DNA of 64,000 nt from Leptospiraceae bacterium (GTDB lineage Bacteria > Spirochaetota > Leptospiria > Leptospirales > Leptospiraceae): NCBI GenBank assembly GCA_024233865.1, contig JACKPA010000018.1, positions 62,001 to 126,000 of the forward strand. The letters are read 5' to 3'. The position numbers and the translations under genes are program-made. How positions within the stretch are numbered: position 1 is the first letter of the stretch; the number at the start of each line of letters is the position of its first letter. Below, piece by piece: positions 1-8,707 of the stretch. The notes under the pieces are model-generated. The model was not told the origin of the DNA. It did not search any database and worked only from the letters and a program-made list of their open reading frames with translations.

Positions 1-668
1 ACTACATCATCGTATACAAGACCAGGGTCATGAGCATCGGATGTTACCGGTAAATCCCTGGTAAGACCATTCGTAATACCATGGAGAGCTGTTCCGTTGT
101 TGGTTCCTTTTACACCCCATTGTGCCTTGTACCAATGGAGTCCCATACCAATGTAAATCCCACCTATGGTATTCCCTTCCCCGTCTTTAAAATCGAATTT
201 TGGTCCGAAGTATACCGGTATAACAGTACTATGATAATTCCATGTTACGTCATACCAGGTAAAACCCAAAAAGTTTGCCTTTGTATCTCCACCTGATATT
301 TTGGTTGTGTAGTTGAAACCCGCTCTGAAAAATAAGTTGTTTCCGATATCACCTTCAAAACCGGTAGAAAAAGTACCAGCGGTCATTGCACCGCCTCTTT
401 TTACGTTAAAAACTCCTCCAGTCATATTTTCTAGAGCTTGCAATTTATTTTCTGCAATAAATACTTTTTGTTGACCTGCATAGTTCCCTTGAGCGTCTGT
501 TTTGACAGCTCCGGAATCCAAACCGTCTTTGATAATCGTTGACCCCAAACTGTTTGGGTCAAAAAGTAGCCCAAAACCAAACATTAAACGGTTTTCAGCG
601 TATAAGTTTTGTCCGAAAAACACACTCAATAATAAAATGAGTAATGCTTTGTACATTTTTTTTGACAT
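1..668 (-). CDS. ompL1: OmpL1-family outer-membrane porin (3' end beyond window)
   Basis: Read from the reverse strand; 222 codons lie in the window and the C-terminus is cut off by the left edge. The start ATG follows AAAGGGGA at a good distance. Residues 1-24 form a signal peptide ending LYA, consistent with signal peptidase I rather than lipidation. The mature part matches what I remember of leptospiral OmpL1: a GFGLLFDPNSLGSTI segment, then IIKDGLDSGA, AENKLQALENMTGG, TKISGGDTKA and a WYDVTW stretch, in the OmpL1 order. OmpL1 is a transmembrane beta-barrel porin exposed on the cell surface of leptospires. It is divergent from the J-domain gene across a 188 bp gap. Family assignment is by remembered similarity; an OmpL1 paralogue rather than the orthologue is possible. 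Confidence 0.8.
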   Translation of the reverse strand, partial: MSKKMYKALLILLLSVFFGQNLYAENRLMFGFGLLFDPNSLGSTIIKDGLDSGAVKTDAQGNYAGQQKVFIAENKLQALENMTGGVFNVKRGGAMTAGTFSTGFEGDIGNNLFFRAGFNYTTKISGGDTKANFLGFTWYDVTWNYHSTVIPVYFGPKFDFKDGEGNTIGGIYIGMGLHWYKAQWGVKGTNNGTALHGITNGLTRDLPVTSDAHDPGLVYDDV

Positions 669-711
669 TATAAAAATCCCCTTTAAAATAATGGATAACA
701 TAAGAAATAGA

Positions 712-731
712 ATTAGAAAGGATTTTCTAAT
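712..731. promoter_or_regulatory. Small hairpin in the ompL1 leader region
   Basis: ATTAGAAA and TTTCTAAT are perfect 8 bp arms around a 4 base loop, lying about 45 bases upstream of the porin start on its transcribed side. On the + strand the hairpin is followed by a T run, but no + strand gene precedes it. It may shape the porin mRNA leader; function is inference. Confidence 0.3.
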
Positions 732-811
732 TTTTTATTCCAACTTGAATCTAAAGATTGTGATATGCATCCATAAAAAATTGTCAATTCAATATAGTTA
801 AAAATTTTTAT

Positions 812-836
812 TTGACAATAAAAAATTATTTATATT
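812..836 (+). promoter_or_regulatory. Possible promoter of the J-domain gene
   Basis: A perfect TTGACA (812-817) is followed by very AT-rich DNA with TATATT at 831-836. The spacing is 13 bases, shorter than the usual 17, so the -10 assignment is weak. It sits just ahead of the start at 857. Confidence 0.25.
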
Positions 837-856
837 TCTAAAAAAGATAGGATTTT

Positions 857-1438
857 ATGCAAAATTTTCAAGAGATCATAAAAAGGTTATCCAAACCGAT
901 CTATAAAATATTAATAAATTCACCTGAAGGTGTTACCGAATACGATTTGATTAAAAAATTAGAAGAAACCAACTTGATAGAAAAAGGACACTGGGAAAAC
1001 CAATTGGAGCTTTTTCAAAGGCACTTTATCTTATTTCATGCGCTATACCATATAAAATCCTATTTGTACAAGAAAAAGAGAAAGAATCTCAAAATCAGTT
1101 GTATGGAAATTAAAATTTTACCTCGGATTGAGTTTGATACAAACGGTCTCTCTGACTATGATGCCCTAGAAAGTTATTATCTGGATCCAAACAATTTATT
1201 TGGAACATCCGAACAAGATGTTCAAGAAATGCTTCATGGCTTTTGGAAAAAGTTCAGAATGTACAATCAAAAAGAAGATGCTTTTGAAGTCTTAGGAGTT
1301 AAAAAAGAAATGAGTTTGGAAGAAATAAAATCCGAATATCGAAAATTGGTAAAAGAAAATCATCCCGATAGGGGAGGGGACGGAACAAAAATCGGGATAT
1401 TTACGGAAGCGATAAAAACCATACAAGAATTGTATTAG
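857..1438 (+). CDS. DnaJ-related protein (N-terminal DNAJ_related-like region, C-terminal J domain)
   Basis: 193 residues. The last ~50 residues are a J domain: DAFEVLGV, then helix II EIKSEYRKLVKENHPDRGG, with the HPD tripeptide at residues 169-171, which stimulates Hsp70 ATPase. The N-terminal ~110 residues resemble the 'DNAJ-related' module found fused to C-terminal J domains in some Gram-negatives. There is no G/F region, zinc finger or membrane segment, so this is a specialised cytoplasmic co-chaperone and not DnaJ itself. It ends one base before the EI24-like gene, so the two are probably co-transcribed; whether that reflects a functional link is unknown. Confidence 0.75.
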   Translation: MQNFQEIIKRLSKPIYKILINSPEGVTEYDLIKKLEETNLIEKGHWENQLELFQRHFILFHALYHIKSYLYKKKRKNLKISCMEIKILPRIEFDTNGLSDYDALESYYLDPNNLFGTSEQDVQEMLHGFWKKFRMYNQKEDAFEVLGVKKEMSLEEIKSEYRKLVKENHPDRGGDGTKIGIFTEAIKTIQELY

Positions 1439-1439
1439 C

Positions 1440-2198
1440 ATGATTAATTATTTTACTAGATTTTATTACGGATTTAGAGCTTTTTTTAGTGGATTTAAAA
1501 TCATAAATCAAAATAGGCTTTGGAAATACACTATTGTCCCTTGTTTTATAAGTCTTGTTTTAGGAGGAGTTTTGCTATACGGAATATTCCAAGTTTCTTC
1601 CGCTTTTTTGCAAATTTGGATTTTAAAAATACTCCAGTATTTTAACTACTTTCTTTCTCAAAACAACCTTCCTCCATTTCTCCTAGTAATTATCTATATT
1701 GTAACTTTTGTTTTTTCTGTAGTGTGTTATATTTTAATATATAGACCGATTGCGTCCATTGTGGTTATTCCTTTTATGGGACACTTACTTTCCCAATTAG
1801 AGAAAATATACTATGGCAAAGAAATTGAAATCTCCTTAAAAAGAGATATTATAAACGGAATTTTAGGAGCAGCATTTGCTTTGCGAGATATGATTATTGG
1901 TTTAATTGCCATGATTTTAGGTTTGTTTTTGGGACCATTTCAAATATTTTTTATTGCTTTTGCGGAAGGGTATCTACTTGGAAGAGGTAGTTTTGATTAT
2001 ATTTTTGAAAAAACAACAGAAAACCTTCAAGAAAGAAAACAAAAGATTAGAAACTTTCAACCTGAAATTTTGGGCTTAGGAGTTGCTCAATTTTTGTTTT
2101 TGTTTATCCCTGTTGTAGGAGTAGTTGTTGCACCGGTTTTATCTTTAGCCGGAGCCGTTAGAGTTTACAGTAGTTCCCTAAACGACTTCGGATTGTAG
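1440..2198 (+). CDS. EI24/CysZ-like integral membrane protein
   Basis: 252 residues with several long hydrophobic segments (about 30-60, 75-110, 145-180 and 215-240). The opening FYYGFRAFFSGFKII and the RDMIIGLIAMILGLFLGPFQ region fit the EI24 domain family, which includes the sulfate transporter CysZ. No sulfur genes are nearby, so sulfate transport should not be assumed. The start lies 1 base after the J-domain gene's stop. The stop codon ends directly against the stop of the convergent ABC ATPase gene, leaving no room for a separate terminator. Confidence 0.7.
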   Translation: MINYFTRFYYGFRAFFSGFKIINQNRLWKYTIVPCFISLVLGGVLLYGIFQVSSAFLQIWILKILQYFNYFLSQNNLPPFLLVIIYIVTFVFSVVCYILIYRPIASIVVIPFMGHLLSQLEKIYYGKEIEISLKRDIINGILGAAFALRDMIIGLIAMILGLFLGPFQIFFIAFAEGYLLGRGSFDYIFEKTTENLQERKQKIRNFQPEILGLGVAQFLFLFIPVVGVVVAPVLSLAGAVRVYSSSLNDFGL

Positions 2199-2864
2199 TC
2201 AAAGGGAAGAAGTGGAAATCGAATCCATAAAAATCGTTTTTGTGACGTTTAAGGGAGAAAGTTCTTGCCTGTGAACGGTTAGAATAATTCCGCGATTATA
2301 GGTTTCACTTACCCACTTGTTTAACAATAGCTTTAGTTTTTCGGTTTGTTTTCCGTCTATTGCCGAAAACGACTCATCCAAAAAAAGAATTTTAGGTTCA
2401 AGCAAGTAGGCTCGCATAATAGCTATCAACTGCTCTTCCCCACCGGAAAGGACAGAAGCCGGTTTGTCTAAAAATGATTCATCTCGTTCAAAATAGGTGA
2501 GTAAATCTTTTAATTTATTAGAATTAAATTTTTTATTAGAATTGATTTTATATAAAAAAGGTCGTCTGATTTCATCCAAAACGCTTGGTCCGAAAAACTG
2601 AGCTTTTTGAGGAATATAAATCGCGTTCGCTCGTAGATATTCGATTTTATAGGTGGAAGACGGATTTCCAAAAAATTTCAAAGAAGAAACAGTTGTCGGA
2701 AAAAAACCGAGAATCGATTTTAAGAGCAGACTTTTTCCGCTCCCTGAAGAACCGCTTAGGTGCAGAATATCCCTTTCTTCCAAAGAGAAAGATATATTAT
2801 GGAGTAATGTTTTTCCATCTACAACAAGGGATAACTTGTCTACATCTAATAATTTTTTGTTCAA
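2199..2864 (-). CDS. fetA: ABC transporter ATP-binding protein, FetA-like
   Basis: 221 residues, a single nucleotide-binding domain. Walker A GSSGSGKS at 38-45, signature LSGGEEQ at 139-145, Walker B ILFLDE at 159-164 and an H-loop histidine near 198 are all present. Its start overlaps the end of the FetB-like permease gene by 4 bases, the arrangement seen for FetA/FetB (YbbL/YbbM), a two-component exporter implicated in iron efflux and oxidative-stress resistance in E. coli. The pairing with a UPF0014 permease is the main reason for the name; transported substrate here is inference. It is the last gene of the minus-strand run that begins with rpmH. Confidence 0.75.
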   Translation of the reverse strand: MNKKLLDVDKLSLVVDGKTLLHNISFSLEERDILHLSGSSGSGKSLLLKSILGFFPTTVSSLKFFGNPSSTYKIEYLRANAIYIPQKAQFFGPSVLDEIRRPFLYKINSNKKFNSNKLKDLLTYFERDESFLDKPASVLSGGEEQLIAIMRAYLLEPKILFLDESFSAIDGKQTEKLKLLLNKWVSETYNRGIILTVHRQELSPLNVTKTIFMDSISTSSL

Positions 2865-3646
2865 TGAGTTACCCAGTTAAGAGAAAAGGAATTATCTTTA
2901 GGAAATATTTTATAAAAACTAAATAAAATTCCAAACAAACAACCCCAGAAGACGCTCGTACAGATTAAAAACAGGATCAAAATCTGGTATTTGGCGCTGA
3001 TTACCGGATCGCTTCCGGCTAAGATTTGACCCGTCATCATTCCGGGCAAACTCACCACTCCGACAATGGACATAGTATTTAGAACGGAAGTCATACCTGC
3101 TTTTAAGGATTCTCGAATAGGGATTTGACAGGCTTCCCAGGGTGTTGAACCTAAAGCCAATTGAGAAAGAATATAAAAATAGCGATTTTTTAACTCTCCA
3201 TGAAAACGATCCACCGAAAGGGAAATTCCGTTTAAAGAATTTCCGAGTATCATTCCAAAAAACGGTATAACGTATTGAGGTGAAAAAAATGGCTTTGCGT
3301 TTACCATCCAGAGTGCAAGAAGCCCCATTGGCCATACGGAGGAGCAGAGAGCAAGAAAATTGAAAATTCTAATTCCGGGATAGTGGTACGATATTTTTTT
3401 AAGACTGGTTGTGGAAGCAATCAAAGTCATGACTAAAACCAGTGAGAAGACAGCCAAGCTATTTTTCAGGTCAAAAATCCAACGCAAGCAGTATCCTATT
3501 AAAATCAGCTGTAAGATTGCTCGAAATCCGGCAACCAAAATAGATTGGTGAAGGTTGAATTTTAAGGCAAAAGAAATACCCGCATTGAGGATCATAATTC
3601 CAACCAGATACGATAGAGATAAACTGCTTATATTTTCCGGTGTCAT
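2861..3646 (-). CDS. fetB: UPF0014 family permease, FetB-like
   Basis: 261 residues with about seven hydrophobic segments. The stretch LPGMMTGQILAGSDP followed by a long hydrophobic helix is the hallmark of the FetB/YbbM (UPF0014) family of iron-export permeases. The N-terminus lies close to the membrane and carries no signal peptide. The start is 1 base after mnmE's stop, so the gene appears to be translated from the same message as mnmE, and it overlaps the ATPase gene by 4 bases. Iron export is by family analogy only. Confidence 0.8.
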   Translation of the reverse strand: MTPENISSLSLSYLVGIMILNAGISFALKFNLHQSILVAGFRAILQLILIGYCLRWIFDLKNSLAVFSLVLVMTLIASTTSLKKISYHYPGIRIFNFLALCSSVWPMGLLALWMVNAKPFFSPQYVIPFFGMILGNSLNGISLSVDRFHGELKNRYFYILSQLALGSTPWEACQIPIRESLKAGMTSVLNTMSIVGVVSLPGMMTGQILAGSDPVISAKYQILILFLICTSVFWGCLFGILFSFYKIFPKDNSFSLNWVTH

Positions 3647-3647
3647 T

Positions 3648-5030
3648 TTATTTTCCTACACAAAATTTACTAAAAATACGACCCAAAATTTCTTCCGTTT
3701 CCACCTTTCCATTAATCATGGCGATTTCATCGAGAGCTGCATCGATTTCTTTAATATAGATTTCCGGTGGAGCGTTGTTATGTATCAAGTCTAAAGTAGT
3801 ATTCAAGCAGTTTTGAATAGTTGTAAAATGATAGGTATTTCTGGCTTCGAGCAAAACGAAATCACTCGCCAAATCTTGGTGAAGGAGTTTTTGGGAAATT
3901 AATTGAAGAAGCTCATCAAGTCCTTGTTTTGTTTTACAGGAAATTTCGCAAATATTTAAGTTTTTATCCCAAAGTCGAATCAGCTTTTCTTTGTCCCAGT
4001 TTGGATGTCTTATGTCAACTTTATTGGCAATAATTATGGCTTCGTGTAGCTTACCTTTATTTTCGTCCGTAAAATCATTATAATCCATTTCAGTAGAAGT
4101 ATCTATCATAAGTAGCTTTATATTAGCACTGTTCACCTCATTTTTGCTTTTTTCAATTCCCATACGCTCGATTGCGTCTTCCGTCTCTCGAATTCCGGCT
4201 GTATCGACCAATTGAACAGGAACGCCTTCGATAAAAACTTCTTCCACAAGGTAGTCTCTGGTTGTTCCGGGAACGTGGGAAATGATCGCTCTATCTTTAC
4301 CAGAAAGACAATTGAGGAGGCTCGATTTTCCTGTATTGGGCGGACCGAAGATCACAATTTTTGTTTGGTTTATAATTTTGTTGCATCTCTCAGAATTTTT
4401 TAGAAGTTTATCAATTTGGTTTTTCAAATGGTAGATTCTTTCTTTTCGATCTTCCAAAGATTCAAAGGTCAAGTCTTCTGTAGAAAAGTCGATTTCGGCT
4501 TCACATTCAGCCTTAAGTCCGATCAAATCACTCCGAATTTTATAGGTTAGCCTCGACAACTCTCCGGATAAGTTTTTTTGAGCCAATTCAAGTTCAAAGG
4601 CAGAACGAGCTGAAATCAACCGATTGACGGCTTCTGCCCTTGTCAGTTCCAACTTGCCGTTTAAATAAGCTCGTTTTGTAAATTCTCCTTTGCCTGCCGG
4701 TTTTGTGCCGTACCTAAAGGTTAAATTGAGTGCATTTTTGAGTATCAATGGATTTCCATGCAGAGAAAATTCTGCCATATCTTCACCGGTGTAAGAATAG
4801 GGAGCTTTAAAAAATAGAAAAATGATATGGTCTACAATATGTTCGTCATCAACCAAATCACAATAAATTGCCTTTCTCGGAGAAGATAGAATTTCTTGAA
4901 CTGTGAGGAAACAACCGTTTTTGGAAAGTATTTTAGAACAGATTTCGCTTGTTTGTCCTCCGGAAAGTCGGACAATTCCTATGGCTCCCGGAGTGTTAGC
5001 GGTTGATATGGCTGCGATTGTACCCCCCAT
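3648..5030 (-). CDS. mnmE: tRNA uridine-5-carboxymethylaminomethyl(34) synthesis GTPase MnmE
   Basis: 460 residues, the normal MnmE length. The N-terminal tetrahydrofolate-binding domain opens TIAAISTANTPGAIGIVRLSG. The inserted G domain has a P-loop GPPNTGKS (229-236), GTTRD switch (255-259), DTAG (276-279) and NKVD (336-339). The C-terminus ends in CVGK, a conservative variant of the family's CIGK, carrying the catalytic cysteine. With MnmG it modifies U34 of certain tRNAs. It lies in the rpmH-rnpA-yidD-yidC-khpB-mnmE order common to many bacteria. A 130 bp spacer with a repeat hairpin separates it from khpB, and its ribosome binding site is weak (AAAGCC). Confidence 0.97.
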   Translation of the reverse strand: MGGTIAAISTANTPGAIGIVRLSGGQTSEICSKILSKNGCFLTVQEILSSPRKAIYCDLVDDEHIVDHIIFLFFKAPYSYTGEDMAEFSLHGNPLILKNALNLTFRYGTKPAGKGEFTKRAYLNGKLELTRAEAVNRLISARSAFELELAQKNLSGELSRLTYKIRSDLIGLKAECEAEIDFSTEDLTFESLEDRKERIYHLKNQIDKLLKNSERCNKIINQTKIVIFGPPNTGKSSLLNCLSGKDRAIISHVPGTTRDYLVEEVFIEGVPVQLVDTAGIRETEDAIERMGIEKSKNEVNSANIKLLMIDTSTEMDYNDFTDENKGKLHEAIIIANKVDIRHPNWDKEKLIRLWDKNLNICEISCKTKQGLDELLQLISQKLLHQDLASDFVLLEARNTYHFTTIQNCLNTTLDLIHNNAPPEIYIKEIDAALDEIAMINGKVETEEILGRIFSKFCVGK

Positions 5031-5072
5031 AATGGCTTTAAGCTATCGGGAATGCGTAAAAAACCAACTTTT

Positions 5073-5162
5073 GCTCCCTTCGACTACGCTCAGGGAGCGT
5101 TTGGCTGCTTTTCGGACATTGAGCATAGTCAGCTTCCGGACATTGAGCGTAGTCGAAATGTC
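5073..5162. repeat. Dispersed hairpin repeat, copy 1 (two hairpins)
   Basis: Arms GCTCCCT (5073-5079) and AGGGAGC (5092-5098) enclose a TCGACTACGCTC loop; a second hairpin has GACATT (5139-5144) and AATGTC (5157-5162) around GAGCGTAGTCGA. The two loops are reverse complements, so the whole unit can also fold as one long hairpin. It sits inside the khpB-mnmE spacer and touches the khpB stop codon. Related copies are at 12981, 29951, 43662 and 49335. Confidence 0.85.
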
Positions 5163-5878
5163 TATTCATCATAATCATCGTCTTTGTCTTTGTCGTAATA
5201 GTTTTTTTCTCTGCTGTCTACGTCTTTGTACTTATGCTTTTCTGAACTTGGGATGATTCTAACTCTTTTGAAAGTTCCGTTTCCTTCGCTTCTTGTAAAA
5301 ACTTTTGGATCTCTTTGCAACGCCATATGGATAATTCTTCTTTCATAAGGGTTCATGGATTCCAGCAATCGAGATTTATTCGTTTTAATAACAACTGATG
5401 CAATGGATTTCCCGTATCGAATTAAAGACATTTCTCTTTTTTCTCGGTATGACTCAATGTCTAAAATAATTTTTCTTCCGTTTCTGAGTCTAGAGTCTAT
5501 TATCAGATTCAACAAAAATTGTATGGCATCTAGCGTATTTCCCCTTTTACCTATAATCAAACCGGATTCTGGACTAGATAGTTCTACATAAATTTTCCCG
5601 TCCCCATCCCCCATTCCAATAACTTCCCCCTGGATACCCATTTTTTTTAAAATGGTGAGAGTCACGCCATGAACGACTTTTTCTATAGGTACGTTCTTAT
5701 CTTCTACAAAAGCCCTAACAATTGCTGGTTTTTTAGAGGTAAAACCAAAAAAACCACTTCTTCCGGCATCAACCGTAACGAATTTTACATCAGAATTCTT
5801 TAATCGTAAAGTGGAGAGAATGAGTTGTTCGGCTTCTGATTTTGACTTAGCCTCGGCTTCATAGATGTAGTTTAACAT
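5162..5878 (-). CDS. khpB: RNA-binding protein KhpB (Jag/SpoIIIJ-associated)
   Basis: 238 residues from an ATG preceded by GGAGGG; the reading frame is open further upstream but that would overlap yidC and lacks a ribosome site. Order: Jag N-terminal domain (about 1-50), KH domain with the GxxG loop IIGKRG at 108-113, and R3H domain with the R-x3-H core at 180-184. The acidic, lysine-rich tail ends DKDDDYDE. KhpB binds RNA, in many bacteria as a partner of KhpA, and influences cell division or elongation. It lies 13 bases after yidC, the standard neighbour. Confidence 0.95.
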   Translation of the reverse strand: MLNYIYEAEAKSKSEAEQLILSTLRLKNSDVKFVTVDAGRSGFFGFTSKKPAIVRAFVEDKNVPIEKVVHGVTLTILKKMGIQGEVIGMGDGDGKIYVELSSPESGLIIGKRGNTLDAIQFLLNLIIDSRLRNGRKIILDIESYREKREMSLIRYGKSIASVVIKTNKSRLLESMNPYERRIIHMALQRDPKVFTRSEGNGTFKRVRIIPSSEKHKYKDVDSREKNYYDKDKDDDYDE

Positions 5879-5891
5879 CTTATAGCCCTCC

Positions 5892-7790
5892 TTATTTCTT
5901 TTTGTTTTTAAATAATTGCCCGAATTTGTTTGTCCATACCTGTTGTAGTATAGATAGAACATTTTGCATAGTCCAGTACAATGTTACTCCGGATGGCATA
6001 GTCCAGAAAAAATATAACATTATTACAGGCATTATATACATCATCGTTTTTTGATTCGGATCACCCGTAAACGATGTTAGTCTTGTTTGCAAAACTTGTG
6101 TACCAACCATTATCAAAGGCAAAATATTGACACTTAGCCCTGTTGCCATTCCTAAAACAGCAGGTGTCTTCCATACCGTATCAGGCTCACTTAGATCACC
6201 AATCCACAAAAATGGACTTTTCCACAATTCAATCGTATCACTAAAAGCAGTATACAGAGCTATAAAAATAGGTATCTGTATAAGCATTGGTAAACATCCC
6301 CCCATGGGATTAGCATTATGCTTTTTATAGAGTTCCATGATTTTTTGCTGCTTAAGTTGTGCATCTTTTGCATACCTTTCATTGATTTCCTTGATTTGCG
6401 GATTTAATTCTTGCATTTTTTTCATGCTCTCCGCTTGTTTTTGGTTGAGAGGATAAAAAATGGCTTTGAACAAAATGGCAAAAATGATAATACACCATCC
6501 GTAATTCGGAATTGTATAATCATGTAATTTTTTTAATACCCAAACGATTCCATTCCGAAATGGAGTCGTCAAACCCTGGTTGAAAGATTTGTCCAGTTTA
6601 TTGCTCAAACCTTTAAACGGAGTATTTGCTGATTTATTTGGGTCCAAGGTACTGTCTCGAAAAGACATTCCATCAGCTTCCCGAATTCCAACATAAGCAG
6701 CATAGTCAAACTCATAAGATTTTTCCGGTTCGATTGTTATATTGTTATAGATAGATACAACTCCGGTCGTATTTTTGGGTTGGTTATCTAGCAAAACTCC
6801 ATAGGGTTGGTGGTTTAATGGGTCAGCAACGGCTATAAAGTACCGACTACCGGTTCCAAAAAAATCCAAACCTTCAGCTCCGCCAAATACGGTTTCATAT
6901 CTTTTGTCTTTATTGGAATCTTTCCCAAAAAAAGAAGAGAAAAAACCCTCACTAGAAGAACCGTCTACGTTATCTTTGAATGAATCATTGAGATAGTAAA
7001 ATCGAAAAAAGTGCATTTGGTGTCTATCATCTACATGCTCATTATCAATCGGACCTAAGCTCCCAAAAGGTCGGAAATAAAGAAACTTTTCCGTCCCTGG
7101 AGTCGCCAAAACTAATTTTTGTGTGCCATTGTTTACAATAATAGCTTTAAACTTAAAATAGTTTTCTTTTGGATAGAATTGGAATTCTTTTTTTAGCGTA
7201 AAAGTTGCATCCGGTGATACACCTTCCATTTGAACAAATAGCTTTTCACTGTCAACATTAGGAGTGAAATTGACGGTATTAAAAGGTATTGAATTATTCA
7301 CATCATGGTTAATAATGTCTTCTTTGTCTATTGCAAAGTTAAAATCAAAGCCATTACTTCGTGTCACTTCAATAGCTTTGTATTTCTTACCATGGAAGTC
7401 CACTTGATCCGAATCATTTTTGATAATATTAACTTCCTTTCCATCCAAATCCATATAATTTTGGACAAAAAACCTTTCGATCCGACCACCAAGACTAGAA
7501 AAATCAACTAAAAAAGAATCTGTAGTTAAATAAAACCTTTCTACTTTAGTATTTTCCTCTGCCTTCTTTTGAGTTGTTTTTTTGTTTTCTTCTTTGGCAG
7601 TAGCTGGTTGTTTCTCTTTTGGAGCAGAAGTTTGGTCTATTGTGATTTGCTCCGTTTTTGGTTTGCTCGGAGCATTCTGCTGTTTTGCTTTTTTAGGATC
7701 CGGAGGTGGAAATACAAAATAATTGATTGCAAACCAAATCCCCATGCTTAATAAAAATGCTAAAAATATTCGACTTTGTCTTTCTTCCAT
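5892..7790 (-). CDS. yidC: Membrane protein insertase YidC
   Basis: 632 residues, somewhat longer than E. coli YidC (548). An N-terminal membrane anchor (about 9-27) is followed by a lysine/glutamine-rich linker and a large periplasmic beta domain (about 80-390). The C-terminal 60 kDa inner-membrane-protein domain has about five hydrophobic helices, including the NYGWCIIIFAILFKAIFYPL segment and the GGCLPMLIQIPIFIALY segment typical of the insertase core. It inserts membrane proteins alone or with SecYEG. It begins 9 bases after yidD and its tail is basic (NKKK). Confidence 0.97.
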   Translation of the reverse strand: MEERQSRIFLAFLLSMGIWFAINYFVFPPPDPKKAKQQNAPSKPKTEQITIDQTSAPKEKQPATAKEENKKTTQKKAEENTKVERFYLTTDSFLVDFSSLGGRIERFFVQNYMDLDGKEVNIIKNDSDQVDFHGKKYKAIEVTRSNGFDFNFAIDKEDIINHDVNNSIPFNTVNFTPNVDSEKLFVQMEGVSPDATFTLKKEFQFYPKENYFKFKAIIVNNGTQKLVLATPGTEKFLYFRPFGSLGPIDNEHVDDRHQMHFFRFYYLNDSFKDNVDGSSSEGFFSSFFGKDSNKDKRYETVFGGAEGLDFFGTGSRYFIAVADPLNHQPYGVLLDNQPKNTTGVVSIYNNITIEPEKSYEFDYAAYVGIREADGMSFRDSTLDPNKSANTPFKGLSNKLDKSFNQGLTTPFRNGIVWVLKKLHDYTIPNYGWCIIIFAILFKAIFYPLNQKQAESMKKMQELNPQIKEINERYAKDAQLKQQKIMELYKKHNANPMGGCLPMLIQIPIFIALYTAFSDTIELWKSPFLWIGDLSEPDTVWKTPAVLGMATGLSVNILPLIMVGTQVLQTRLTSFTGDPNQKTMMYIMPVIMLYFFWTMPSGVTLYWTMQNVLSILQQVWTNKFGQLFKNKKK

Positions 7791-7799
7791 TATAAAAAT

Positions 7800-8033
7800 C
7801 TACCTTCTATTAGATTGCTTGTCCAAAGGCAAAGGGTCAAAATAGCCTTTGGTCATAGGATTGCATTTTAAGATACGCTTAAGTGAGAGATAAAGGGCAA
7901 AAAAAAAGCCATAAGTTTCAAATGCTTGTTTGGAATATTCTGAACAAGAAGGATAAAACCGACAAGATGACGGAAGTATAGGCGATATATATTTTTGATA
8001 TATATGAATAAGTATGATAGCTAGTTTATTCAT
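7800..8033 (-). CDS. yidD: Membrane protein insertion efficiency factor YidD
   Basis: 77 residues with the family signature PSSCRFYPSCSEY at about 21-33 and an amphipathic N-terminus (LAIILIHIYQKYISPIL). YidD is a small membrane-associated protein that aids YidC-dependent insertion. Its start overlaps rnpA's end by 8 bases, implying translational coupling, and yidC follows after 9 bases. Order and overlap are standard for this locus. Confidence 0.95.
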   Translation of the reverse strand: MNKLAIILIHIYQKYISPILPSSCRFYPSCSEYSKQAFETYGFFFALYLSLKRILKCNPMTKGYFDPLPLDKQSNRR

Positions 8034-8361
8034 ATTTTATCTTTTTTAATAAAGATAAGCACAAAGCTTCCCTCTCACGATAATCCATCAAAATAAAATT
8101 AAAATTTGCAACTAATGCTATATCAAATCCCTGTTTTGTACTTTCGTTAAGATTGTAAATAATTGCCCTAAGTACTCTTTTTACCCTATTTCGTTTCACT
8201 GCTTTTCCAATACTCCTATTGGCACAAAACAAATAGCGATTAAAATCTAAATCATTACTTTGGTATATAAAAGTCAAAGGATATTTTGTTACTCTTATCC
8301 CTTTTTTAAATAATTTTTTTATCTCTTTTTGGGATTTTAGCGTTATGGCTTTTTTCTTCAA
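8026..8361 (-). CDS. rnpA: Ribonuclease P protein component
   Basis: 111 residues, the usual size. The RNR signature KRNRVKR lies at 56-62, after the FxxxK..Y segment typical of RnpA and preceded by FCANRSIGKAV. It is the basic protein subunit that binds the RNase P RNA and aids 5' tRNA processing. It starts 21 bases after rpmH and overlaps yidD by 8 bases. Confidence 0.95.
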   Translation of the reverse strand: MKKKAITLKSQKEIKKLFKKGIRVTKYPLTFIYQSNDLDFNRYLFCANRSIGKAVKRNRVKRVLRAIIYNLNESTKQGFDIALVANFNFILMDYREREALCLSLLKKIKYE

Positions 8362-8382
8362 AAACCTTTAATATTATAACAA

Positions 8383-8544
8383 TTAATATTTTCTACCCAA
8401 TTTCTCATCAGAAACTGTTAATTTATAACGTCCCTTTGCCCTTCTTCTTGCTAAAACAGCTCTTCCGGAAGCCGTTGAACTTCTTTTTCTAAATCCGTGA
8501 GACCTAACTCTTTTAATTCTACTTGGTTGATACGTTCTTTTCAT
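8383..8544 (-). CDS. rpmH: 50S ribosomal protein L34
   Basis: A short reading frame of 53 residues, MKRTYQPSRIKRVR at the start and GRAVLARRRAKGRYKLTVS in the middle, which is unmistakable L34: very basic and ending shortly after the RRRAKGR motif. The start is preceded by AGGGG at a good distance. It extends about nine residues beyond the usual 44-46 (tail DEKLGRKY). It heads the minus-strand run through fetA. The 163 bp between it and the divergent NHL lipoprotein gene contains no recognisable DnaA box, so this does not look like an origin. Confidence 0.96.
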   Translation of the reverse strand: MKRTYQPSRIKRVRSHGFRKRSSTASGRAVLARRRAKGRYKLTVSDEKLGRKY

Positions 8545-8707
8545 AATTTACCCCTGGTTAAAAATATTGGCTAGTAGTGAATCGTAAACTATTCTTTAGA
8601 AATAGATGTATGAGTCAAGTATAAAAGATTACGGTATGTGTAATAATAAATAAATTCATTTTTTTGAAAAAATACCCGCTTTTAACTGTCTGTTTATATA
8701 GAAGGTT

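Noticed and set aside
5878..5962. Longer N-terminus for khpB
   Set aside because: Would overlap yidC, lacks a ribosome site and adds residues with no family counterpart; GGAGGG marks the later ATG.
8545..8707. Replication origin next to rpmH
   Set aside because: No TTATCCACA-type DnaA boxes or AT-rich 13-mer array were seen, and dnaA/dnaN are not adjacent.
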